From: Dreissena polymorpha
Lineage: Eukaryota; Mollusca; Bivalvia; Myida; Dreissenidae
Length of the DNA stretch: 64,000 nt
NCBI RefSeq assembly: GCF_020536995.1
Contig: NC_068366.1
Coordinates: 34,152,111 to 34,216,110 of the forward strand
Direction: 5' to 3'
Below are positions 47,138-58,924 of the stretch, in pieces. Position 1 is the stretch's first letter, and each line of letters begins with the position of its first letter. The notes under the pieces are model-generated. The model was not told the DNA's origin. It saw only the letters and a list, made by a program, of their open reading frames with translations, and searched no databases. Both the position numbers and the translations under genes were made by a program.

Positions 47138-47268
47138 AAACCTATTTATTTTAGCTCGATTGCATGGAAAGCTAAAGGCTCATTTGAAATGCTCTCGAGT
47201 CCGTTTCCTGGGACTAGAACCAGTACTTGGTATCTATTCGGGAGATCCAAAGAACACTCCCACTATAA
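47138..47268 (-). mobile_element. tRNA-derived SINE, partial copy (3' part)
   Basis: AACCTATTTATTTTAGCTCG, then GGCTCATTTGAAATGCTCTC and CCTGGGACTAGAACCAGTAC match the copy at 28187-28367. The tRNA-like head is missing. Located in intron 1 of the HEPN-NACHT gene. Confidence 0.7.
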
Positions 47269-47999
47269 CAGATTAGTAATGGACTTTTTTGGTATTAGTT
47301 TTCATGTGTTGCAATATTAAAAAAAAAGATTATACACCAATATTAAAAAAGCACGCAAGTGCTCTTATTATTAGGCACAATACAGAACGGATAAACGCAA
47401 ACTAGCATTTCAAGCTAGAGATGTGGGTCGTGACGTACGACATGCACCCTCAATGTCCATGACCAGCCAGAATAGTGACAGAGCCATCGACACTCTAGTA
47501 GCGCTGTTGCAGAGCCTAAAACATGTCGATCACCAGGCTGCGTCGAAAGCTGCAGTTGACAAGTTAACACAGGTTTGACACAAGGGTACCGTATAAGGTG
47601 CGCCTTTGCAAAATTGTAAAAATACGATGTATTTCTGAATTATGATTTACTTTTTTAGATTCATATAACTTTTATTGCATGTAAGTTTCGCATTTTGTCC
47701 TGTTTTTGTTTTATGTCATTAAAAAGGTGTAAATAGCGTTAATATTTATTCCGTGTACACGTGTAATTTAATTACAGCAATAATGACCTCAAATCAGTTT
47801 CTATATGCTTTGTGAAGTATTTTAATCCATTGTTCTACTAGTAAAGAAAACCACCGGTTTTCATCGAATAGTGCATCTATGTTTATTTAGTAGCATCTCT
47901 TTATAAGCTTCATGCTATTGGTATTTGGGATGATATTTTACTAAGGTGATTTTTAAACGGTGCTTTGCATCGAGGTCAACAACATACTTCTTGAAATCT

Positions 48000-48760
48000 T
48001 TGTAAATAGATTTTACATCACTATGGTGGCTTAGGAAGTTTCTTATACAACCGTCAACAACGGCGGCAGAATTAAATATAGAACAAATTGCCATTCATTG
48101 ACGAGCAAATTACGCATACATGTGTTAAGGTAATATAATAATCTAATATAATATCTTGTAAAAATCTTGTCTGAAACTGCAAGGATCAGAGGTTTAATAT
48201 TTGTTGTGTAACATCGTACAATGGTCATCAACTAAGTTCCTACAGGAGTAAAAACTGGCCACACCCCATGGGTTAGGTGATTTTTAAAAGATTATATTTT
48301 GGAACTTCAAGTCCGAGTGCTCGAATATTTAGTATATCAGAAAGTGGTCCTCTTCAAAGTTTGCTCAAATCGTTCCTCTGTGATCAAAACTGGCCACGCT
48401 TCAGAGGTCATACGATCTTTACAGAATTATTTATTGGACTTTTTTCGAATCTCTGAAACTACAAGGCAAGGAGTTGTAACATTTGACATGTAACATCACA
48501 TACTGATCCTCTGCTACGTCCCTGGGGTAAAAATTGACCCTACCTTGGAGTGTGGTGATAGAATGTATTATAGTTTTTTATTAAGTATGATAACTTAAAA
48601 GAAATATTCTCTATAAGCACAGGACTGTAATTGGAATGTGGCATCACATTGTTATTCGTTACAAATATTGTTCATATTATGCCACTTGTTTTGAAATTGG
48701 CAACGCCCCATTTCACAGGCGAGCGATCTGGAGCTTGTTAAATAATTTTCAAAACGGCAA
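48000..48760 (+). repeat. degenerate tandem repeat, about 155-bp unit, in intron 2 of the HEPN-NACHT gene
   Basis: About four decayed units, each with a GTCCTC..C.A.GTTC-like start, then AAAACTGGCCAC(A/G)C, a GGTGAT/GGTCATACGATC segment and GTAACATCACAT-like end. AAACTGGCC-type copies are near 48250, 48387, 48528 (AAAATTGACCC) and 48697. Typical molluscan intronic satellite; non-coding. Confidence 0.65.
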
Positions 48761-50769
48761 AACACAGCTTTTTTAAAACACGATTGCGCATGATTTAAAA
48801 AAAATCATTATTGGACACTTACTATTTCACAGCTAAAGAATGGAACGCTTGCAATTACTACTGAAGATGTCGCAACAACCCTTAAGAACTTTAAAGAAAA
48901 TTTGAGAAATTCTTGAAAAAGAAAGGGATCAACTTGTAAAGGAAAGTGTAGATGCTTTAAATGAACACATCAGGGAAGCTCGAGATGATGCACTTGAAAC
49001 AATACAAAGGAAACAAGATGACGCACTTAAAACAATGCAACAAAAAGAAGGTACTTTGTTTTTGCACAATGATATTTTAGATATTTATGTTATTATACAT
49101 TCTTATTTTCTTCTGGCACATCAGACTAATGTCGGAGAATGTCTGAGAATATATTATTGATCAAAGATTTAGTTAATATATCGAAGAAATGTGCCAGTAT
49201 ATAATTTTCTGAATACGTATTTAACACATATATGCAGATTATTACTACATATTTATTATTATTTATATACTAAATACTGTTTCTAAAAGTGAAATTGCAT
49301 AGTCCGTGTAAATTATACATAACATTATAGTATAATTCTCACTCTTTTGATTAGAGGCATATTGTCAGTAAATTATTTTTTATATTCTAACTAACTTACA
49401 CACAGCAACACATTTTCACACGAATTGCATTAAAATTCAAACACACTCGCATTTAGTTTATGAACAAGTCACCTGAATAACATAGGCGTCATGCAATCTA
49501 TAATTTTATAGGTCGATCTTAATTTAAATATAGTCAGACCCTAAATGATAAGACATTTTTATCAGCGTATTTTAGTGTCTTTCAAAGAAAAAAAAGACTA
49601 GAAATGTGAAGAATAAGTGAAATCGTGTTCAGGACACTCGGTTAAATGCAAGAGAAGTTAGGTTTGAAATAGGTCGTTAAGCAAATATAATTAGCAAACA
49701 TTTTAATTAAGTGCCAATAAAATATAATATAGTACACGTTGTATAGCCATGACCTGCAATTTAGCAGATGTTTGCTCCCTTTTTGTACTTCGGTTTACGT
49801 AAACGTGCACCTCATTCAAATCGCTGTTTTTACCACATATATTCAATAAAAAAAATACACGCATGTATTTATTGTTATTGTGTGAGATAATGGACGAAGT
49901 TCCATAACTATGACTAGCAATTAAGCAGAACTATGTCTCCATTTGAAATTTGGGAAAGGTGAACGACCACTAAACGTGCAACATATTTAATTTTTTTCTT
50001 TCTTTCTACTACAGGTATTCATTTGAAATACATGTATTTAGGGCCACTGCTCAAGTTTCATTAGTCTGACCTGCAATATATCATAAATATGTCCCTTTTA
50101 TACTAAAACAATTCTGGTTAATGTTTGCGTGCAGCATCTTACTATATTTATATTTACTACATATATTGAAATACAACGTAACGTATGTATTCTGGACCTT
50201 TATAAACATTCAATCACCAGACCTATTACTTTAACCAGAATAGAGTAAGGTTAAAAATATCAATAAAAATATCAATGGTTTATAGCCAAGAAACATGTTA
50301 TTGAATACTTTAACTTAAATATGCATTTCTAAAATACAAAGGGTAATTTTGTCTGCAAAAGTGTGACTTTCAACTCTTGGATCAGTCATTTTCTATGATT
50401 AAATCAATTCAATCACCTTTACTGTTTAATCATAATATCATAAAACGAAACTATAAAAATCAGTTCATATTTTTGTCGATTATTAAATCGGCTCCAAATT
50501 ACATATCTCAACATACATGCAATCGTTTATATAATCTGATCGAATTAAACTTAAAGATATTAATGTAAATTACAATTACAGAGCACATTGAATCGGTGGT
50601 AGTGGATGGTAGTGACGTTATCACTGGATTGATTAAGGCAAGCGAGCGGGAGATTTCAGCTCAAGTGGACGTTGCAAAAAGAGAATTCAGAGATTTAAAG
50701 AGAAAGCAGGACGACGAGGATAGCGAATCGCAATGTAAAAGTAAGCATGCATACATTTAAAATACACAC

Positions 50770-50771
<2 letters not shown>

Positions 50772-50841
<70 letters not shown>
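50772..50841. repeat. (TA)n microsatellite in intron 4 of the HEPN-NACHT gene
   Basis: About 70 bp of TA repeats with a few CA interruptions near the 3' end, 30 bp after the exon 4 donor. Confidence 0.95.
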
Positions 50842-53800
50842 CTGTCGTAGGAACACATGCATGAACTATCTGGCAACTTTTTGTGTTAAGTTATATTTAA
50901 ACTGCATATTTACAGATTATGTATTATATTATAAACCATATGTATTGTTTCGAATATTAAAAGTTTAGTTTTCATCACATGAGGGTTTCTCAAAACATTT
51001 CACGAACGCAACAATTCTAACGTAAGGACTTTAAATTTCGCATTAACTATTTACACATATTTTATTGAACTTATATCTTAAAATTGACATTAATGATAAC
51101 TAAGTCAAACATGAAAAAACGGATATTCATGAACTTCGAAAAAGTTATGCATATTCAATTCATGACATTGTTACCGCTAAATATCTTGTGAAAGACGTTT
51201 GCTATCATACTGACGCCGTCTCCAAAAATGGATGCCATCAACAACATAAAAAAACTCTTTGGGAAGAGGACCCGTAGATACTTGAAAATAAATGCGCTGT
51301 ACAGCACATTTCAAACATGTTTTTTAATCCTTAGTTAAACGAGTCAGAGCGGAAACAAAACGATCGAATAATTATCCAACGTGATCAAATTTATGGGAAG
51401 ACCAATATATATCAATTAAGAATCATAAAGCGTTACTTTATGTAATTTGAATTTCGATATAAATAGATGTCCGAAACGTTCGCATTAAGCCATTGAACAA
51501 ATACTGAGTTTAAGACAGTTTTTAAAAGTTTCGAAAAGACTTCGCAAATAAGCTGCTTAGAGTACTTAGAGGAGAGCGCGTACTGTGACGTCGTAAAGGA
51601 TCATTTCCGAATGACATACTTGGTGTATCGGGTGGTAAATATCCGGTTTCAACCATGCGAGGGCAACTATTTGATAACGGGAGATCATAATTTAAGACTT
51701 CTGGTTTTACATCACAATTATTGATTTTCTTGTAGAAATTAAGTCCTGGTTAATTGAACAGTACCGGGCAATCTGTGTTGTGCCGGTGTCGATGCTAGAT
51801 CCTGACATAGATGTACCTTCAGAACGGATCTACGTTTGCCCGTCCATCAAGGAACTTAAGAGAGGAAAGAAGACGGACAAGAATTCAAATGAGGAAAAAG
51901 ATTTGAGTTGCTACAAAGAGTTTTTGTATCGTGACGGGAATCAGGTTAATACAATTTATATTCAAGGCGATCCTGGTTGTGGTAAAACGACGTTTTCGAC
52001 AAAGCTCGTGCTTGATTGGTGCAGAGCCCATTCGGAAAATGACTCAAGTACTAAGAACACAATCACGAGAAAGGCAACTACCAGCGAGGATACGTCAAAT
52101 CTTACACATTTCTGCGATCTTGACACTTTGCGAGACTACACATATCTGTTTTTGTGTCATTACGTGATTATAGCGGATCCATGTGTAACGTCAGTCAGAT
52201 GGTCGAAGATGCCATAACACGCAACAAACTAGATTGGGATGACAGTGTATGGGGACATAAATGTATTGTTCTTACAGACGCCGCAGACGAATGGTACCAC
52301 CCCAAAATATCCTTTACTCAGCCATGTGACTCTGCGTGCAAATGCAGTAAAGACCGAGGTATGCCACTGTTTTTACAGCGAACAAACATCATCAACATTA
52401 TAACCACACGACCATGGAAACTTGCCAACCGAAACATGAGCGATACTTTAACGCGTGTGTTCGACATTTTCGGCGTGATGAATTACAAAACCTTGGCGAA
52501 AAATGTCATCAATGTTTTAGCTGAGAAGATTGGTATTTCTATAGAGGAGCAACATCGCAAATGTATTGATTTATTTTCCAAAATTAAGACACAAAACTTG
52601 CATAATGTCATCACAATACCAGCTGTTTGTGTGCAGTTAGTTCAACAGTTTTACGTTGAGCGTTTAATGGAAGGTTCACTGTGTGCTGTATACAGTAATA
52701 TGCTAGATATGTTCATAGCCAAGGGATTACAGAAACCTCAACTCGTCGAATTTGACACTGAGGAAACGAGTCTTGAGGAAATACCAAAACTACCAGGAAC
52801 AGAACCGAGTATCTGCATGGTAATGTGTCGCTGGTTCGCTCTGCAAGTGCGCTTGCGTTTAACACACTATTAGACTTTAGTAAAGAATCGTCGATAGTCT
52901 TTTCGGAAGACAAAATCATGAAGCAGATGAAGAAAACAGAACTAGATGTTTTACTTCAAACAGGGATAATCACAAAAAGAAAATCTTGGGCGCTCAGTTC
53001 GCAAAAGAATGTTCCATACATGTTCTTGCACAAAATAATCCAGGAATTTCTAGCATCGTTGTATATTTCAATGAATCTAATTGCCATTGAAGAAATCATG
53101 AACGCAATACAGCTGGTGTATTGTGATGGTACGTCTATAATGGACATTCGTCAGTTATTTATCTTCACGTGTGGATTGTGTCATCCAGCGGCTGAAAGAA
53201 TATCAAAGCACATCATGGATGTAATAACACGCGACATGGAAAGCAAGCTGCAGGGTAATCAAGCAAGACCTTGACGTTGTTTTATTTTCCCAAGGTAACG
53301 AAGCTCAAAGGATAATATTGGATGGCTTTATTGAAGGGGCGTCAAGTAATCAGCCGTGCTTGCAGCTGACTATCAGTCATGTAGCATATAATGAGGATTT
53401 TAAGTACAAGGATGCATTAAACAAGTTGATAGATATGAACATATCAAACATCGTAAGCATCTATACAGAGCTGTGTGACTCCGCATATCGTTTACAGGAC
53501 ATTATTTCGCAATCGAAAAAAACATTGTCGTATCTGAGGCTTTGGGTTAATGGTCCCTTTGACCTACAGGGTATAAAACTCAAGTACTTATTATGTCAGG
53601 AATATAACGACGTAAGTAATTTAGATTGCAGCTATATGCTTGCGTGTGAATTAATCAACCTATCGCAATCATCAGTCGCACATATTAAAATCGATGTCCG
53701 TCACTGGTACAAACATAAGAAGACTAGAGCACTATCGTTAAGAATCAGTTCTCTATACAATTCTTCCTAACCTGAGAAGTCTACACACGCTTGTAATACA

Positions 53801-54098
53801 CTGGGCAATACTTGGGGATACACCTCTGCAGGACAACCTTCCTGAATCAATCAGAAATGTAGTGTATAATCAGGCTTGTGTTTCCTATCAAGCTGTGAAG
53901 TCTATGGTGGAGTGGTCCAAGTCACGGGACGTATGTGTGTGTTGCGAATTTCGTGAGTGCTCCATTGATTTTGAAGATGGGACGGACATTTGTCACTGGG
54001 TAAAGCAGCAGGACGACATTGATATAAGAGCATGTCAGGAAGTCGCATCAGTTGGCCGACGTTTATATATTTCCTGGAGCAACATTTTGTCAAAGTGA

Positions 54099-56463
54099 AA
54101 GTTATGAAACTTGTCTCATATTCAAGACATAAAAGAACACTGTTCATCAGAGAGCATCATTACACTAAAGACGTTACCTTTAGGTGTAATGTTTATTATT
54201 TTATAGAATTATAAAGCGTTATGAACTCAAAAAGAGGATCTGTTAACAATTTGAAGTGTCTGTTTTGGCGTATACATTCCGTGACAATGCGCAGATCGCT
54301 GGTACAAAGTATAACATGCTAGACGCTCAAACTTCAAAAATGCAAACAAAGACTGTAAACAAGTCCGTTTGATGTAAAATTACAACGGGTCTTTTCTTTT
54401 CTGTGTAATTATTTTTATTAGTTTAAAAAACCGAATGATAAATACGAAAAGGAGAAAAGGAGAATAATTAACTGTTAAAAATTTCGTGTTATCTGGTGTA
54501 TTGCATCTCACGCAACACCGATTTGTCCTAGTTCGCCTTTCCATTTAAAACGCCACGGAAGTACGACATTATGTATTTTAATATCAACTTTTCAGTTATT
54601 TATTCGATTCGAATATATCTTGTACAGTTTTTGCAGTATGTGCAACATAGATTCATAATAATCTTTTCTTTGGTTGTACAAACAACTATTTTCTGATTAC
54701 ATATGGAATCATGTGTCGTTTACGAAGGAAATGAACGTACTATACACTTGAAGGCTTTTCTTACTGTACCCGATCTAAATACAATCGTTTCAGAAACAGC
54801 AGATGCTATCAGAGTGCATTGTTCAGTAGGCCCATTTAAAAGATTGTCAATGACATGTATGTTAAATCTTGCGTAAAGTTATTATTTTTATATACACGTG
54901 CTCACACTTGTACACGTGCTCACACTTGTCATTTTTTAATAAATGCATGTGGAATTCGTTACTCTTTACGAAATCACTTAAACGTATATTTGCTTTCCTT
55001 AGAGTCGATAATTCTGCCAAGTAATTGGAGGTGTTGGCACTCTGTGTGCCGATTGCGACCCTTCTACAAATGTCTCTTCCACTTATTAGTTATTGTGTTT
55101 TCATAATGTATAATTTTTGTCTTTGTTGTGAGAATACTGAAAGTTAAATTCATCAATGTATTATACATCATCATAGTGTGAAAATAAAATTTACCCAGAA
55201 TGTTGTGTCGGAAATTGTAACAATCTATTTCACTCCCGCGAAGAAGAAGTACAGAATGTATAACGTAAATTCTCGAAGAAATAGTTACATAGAAATATTG
55301 TCACTGCGCGAGTACAGGATCTGATGCGGCTGCGGCATACCTGTTAAGTTGTTGTTTTCTATGCATTTTTATAAACAAGTGACCATTTCTATAAGATTGT
55401 GTAGATGGTTAAATTCAAATTGACATTATCCACATATCAACTGCTTTAATAAGTCTCTCCAGAGACACTGTTTTTGACGATGCTGCTTCAGCAGCTCGTC
55501 TAAGTTATCATACCATGAAACAATTCTTCAAAATGGCGAGCTATGTAAAAGACCGAGCCAGTCCGATTGAGATAGCTCGATTTTTTCTAATCGGCATACC
55601 TAGCTGATAAGCATTGATAACATTCTCTAGCAGAGTTGTCGTTAGTGCCTCAACATACAACAATGGCCGCGCCCATGAGAGAATGTTCACACTCGTGTCA
55701 AAACTTTCTTACAGCATACATTGGCTTGTTTGGCTATTTAGAAACTGTCACTTAGGATATATGAGTTATTTATTAACTAAATCTCCGCTAATGTCAACAA
55801 TGGATTGAATTCGAAGAATATATTCGATGTGAATGAACGACTTTCTGGATTTTGACAGCTTTGCGCGGTAACATTTTGTTTTGTAAATTGTTTTCGAGCA
55901 TTTTGCGACATATTCAATGACTATGATACCCGATATCAACATATCATAGGGGATTTGCAGATCACTAAGCTGTCCTGAAAACATTGATAACAAAGTCTTT
56001 ACTCAAATTACTGATTTGTATTCTTTTTTCTTTCTATTTTAGTATTTGACATCATTTTAAAGTAAAATGAACTGTGTCACAGTTAGATCCAGATCAACCT
56101 GCAGTCGCTTGAAAGCTGTTTGCTTAAAAGCGGTATTCTGACAATAACAAATAGTTTAATTGGATACTGCATGCATGATTAAACTGCCCTTTTAATGTGA
56201 CCTGGCTCGAATAATAGTATTGCTATCAATCAAATGATTTTATTTCGAACATTAATCAAGTGTTTTTTCTGGTCCCTCGAATCAATGACTCCAGCACTTT
56301 CGTGTTGAGAATTGAATATTGCTTAAGGCGATGTTAGGGGGCGTGAGAGATTTCGCATCTTCCATTATCTCTCATGAACGGACTCAATAATACCAAGTTG
56401 GCAATATTTGACTTAATTTTTGGTTTGGTTGCTCTCGAGGGATCGAAAAATTTCAGAATCTTC
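54099..56463. other. gene-free stretch after the HEPN-NACHT gene
   Basis: Probable 3' UTR and intergenic DNA. An 18-bp direct repeat ACACGTGCTCACACTTGT occurs twice at 54893-54928. No further exon recognised. Confidence 0.45.
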
Positions 56464-56600
56464 CTAAAAGCCTAGTGGTGGAGTGTTGTCTTTGATTGCA
56501 GGAGGTTGTGCTGCGGGTTTGATCCCCAGAAGCGACACTGAAAACAAGCCAACTTTGTTATCTAAAAGGCTGCTAAACCTGATATACTAAGATAATATGA
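56464..56600 (+). mobile_element. tRNA-derived SINE-like sequence
   Basis: CCTAGTGGTGGAGTGTTGTC has a box A pattern, and GCGGGTTTGATCCCC about 30 bp later has a box B pattern, followed by an AT-rich body. The fit suggests a tRNA-derived SINE head; the 3' boundary is uncertain. Confidence 0.5.
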
Positions 56601-58799
56601 ATTTTCTCTCACATGATGGTCATCAGTTATATTATATAAACACTCACAGCAGTAGTAAACAATGGGACAATAATTAATGAACGCATCTTTCATTTGTCTT
56701 TGACACTTTGAGTTTGACATGGCCTAGATTGAAATATGTGACTTGACTTTACCAGCACTCTTGTGACAGAGCTAAAGTGTAAATGTACCATTGAAGATCA
56801 CCTAAATCCAGATTTGCTATTATAGAAGTGTGGAAAGTTTTAAGGTTGTGACAAGTAAGCAAAAACTGGTCATTACCAAGAGGCCACACCTGATCTATGA
56901 CTGTTTTAAGACAAGAAAAACCAGTGCCCGATTTAGATTTCATTACATAGTTCAATAAAAATTAATTTCAGAAGACTGTTAACAGTTAAATGTTAAGGTT
57001 ACCAATGTGTCAGATCAGGGCCTTGATTTTGAAATCTAAGACATGCATGGTCAAATGATGTCATTAAAGATTATACATTTTTTCAAATACATACAAATGT
57101 AAACATGTATCTGCAACTAATGTTACAAATGTAGATGTTATAAATAGTAAAATGCACTAAGTCAGAAGGCATTTGACTTGTCTGCTGGTGCGTTGGCACA
57201 CTAGGTGGCTCTGTTGCAATGGTTTGATGGACTGCTTGGATATGTTATTACATTATATACAGTATATCAAACTGTATTATTTCAAATATGTTTGCATCTA
57301 GTATACTTATATTGATAATATTTACAAAATTAATGTATATGAATGATAAACTTGACTGAAATCATTTAAATGATACTGAAATCGTGTCAGTAATTTATAC
57401 TGATAATTTATTAATATATGTTGCTTGATACACTCATGTTCATCTATATCAAATGAGATCATACTGTAACTTCAGGGATGAATTTCAGTTATTAAATTAA
57501 ATCCAAAATGTAAGTCACTCCCATCTCTCTCATCCGCAGCGCGCATACCTTAAGGTCCTGCTGTGTACCAATCCAGATCCAGATCCAAAGATATTATACA
57601 TACTTATGTATCTTGTTGTTTAGAGTTGATGATTTTCCCTTTGTTGTATCATTGTATTGTTTTACTTCTTTGATCAGTGTGTTTAAAGATTTTTAAACAT
57701 AAATCCAGTGTCAGAGCTTCAGGCAATTACTATTTCACCCCTGATCTTTTTTCTAATGGATATTTTATCTAGTTCCTACATTCAATACAGTCAAATATAC
57801 ATGTATGTTAAGTAGTATCTGTACACATTGGTAGATTAAATTTGTACATTAAATATTATTTTTAGTGTTAAAAAGATATAGTACACATGTTCATGCTAGA
57901 TGAATTAAGAGCCTTAGTCAAGCGGTATTTAAACATTTTTAAATGGTAAAATTTTCTGAAATGTACACATTTTCTCTTTATACCATTTAACCACTTTATA
58001 TGAAACCCTGACCAGATCTCAAATGGTTATCCTTTTTCTCTGGCACCCTGGTCATCTCCTGTTGATCTCCTAACAAACACCTATCAAAATGGCAAATTAT
58101 ATGCAGAACAGTTCATTATATTCAATGGTTGAATTAAATACTTTAGAAAAAACTGACATCCTTTTCACATGAAAATTTATTTGCAGATCACCCCATATCT
58201 TGATACTCTATGTGCATAAATATATCAATTCTTCATGAAATCAGGACAAAAAATTGTATTTTATGTACTTAATTGACCTGGCTATAGTTATCAGATTATT
58301 ATAAGCTCAATCAGTATATTTATATCATTATTTATGCTTTGTGTATTGTAAACATATACACAATAACGCAGTTACATAATAGCAAAAAATAATAACAAAG
58401 CCACCCATACTATAAAGGTCATTGGCAAAGCATATGGTAAAAAATGAACACATTGAGTGTAATCGCCCTCTCGTGCCAGCAAAATCAACACATTGACAGG
58501 TTGTCATTTTTGACAGTTCAACTTTCACTTTCATTTTGTGATATCAAACTATCAACAATTATGTGGCTGAAAAAATATCGCCATTGCTTATTCTAATATA
58601 TTTTCTGTACATTTCTTCAATAAACTTACATCATTACACGATTTGCTTCATAAATTCAAACATGCATGACAGGCTACCACTTTGTTTACATATTTCGCTT
58701 ACATTTTGGCGCGCATAGGTAGGACCGCATTACCGCTTACGATGTGTATGGCGTACCATTTGGGTCGAAAGTCAACAAGACCTACTAGGTCACAAGAGA
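56601..58799. other. gene-free AT-rich stretch
   Basis: No splice-bounded exon or structured repeat recognised. Confidence 0.4.
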
Positions 58800-58924
58800 A
58801 ATGTACTTTGACGTACACTATGTATGTCGAAGTAAAAAAATTGTACTTCGACGTACAAATATGAAATACACTTTTAAGTATATATTTGTACGTCGAAGTA
58901 CAATTTGTACTTCGACGTACAAAT
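58800..58924. repeat. cluster of GTACTTCGACGTAC palindromes
   Basis: Positions 58884-58903 and 58905-58924 are perfect inverted repeats of 20 bp with a 1-bp spacer, giving a 41-bp near-perfect palindrome. Three more related copies stand within 80 bp to the left (GTACTTTGACGTAC, GTATGTCGAAGTA, TTGTACTTCGACGTACAAAT). Non-coding. Confidence 0.85.

Larger units (their letters stand above)
46399..54098 (+). pseudogene. HEPN / coiled-coil / NACHT gene of the bivalve DZIP3-like family, five frameshifts
   Basis: Five exons with clean GT-AG sites and matching phases: 46399-46980, 47375-47572, 48833-49050, 50582-50740 and 51736-54098. Exons 1-2 encode the DZIP3-like HEPN region: KNWFKAAIGMKITRDCLLDI, a Cys/His-rich stretch (CSQCHTPNVLPC, HKIHKPLNCP), DGYKDVNQAEDADFNGIVNV, then ARDVGRDVRHAPSMSMT. 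Exons 3-4 encode coiled coil (EILEKERDQLVKESVDALNE, REFRDLKRKQDDED). Exon 5 begins the NACHT NTPase: Walker A GDPGCGKTT (about 51966-51992), Walker B-like CIVLTDAADEW, sensor TTRPW, then the winged-helix-type FLHKIIQEFLASLY and a C-terminal region of weak repeats ending at 54098. Frameshifts occur near 48905, 52150, 52802, 53256 and 53760. Members are thought to act in innate immunity; no RING is present. Either a recent pseudogene or assembly indels: the protein reads well on both sides of every break. Confidence 0.85.
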
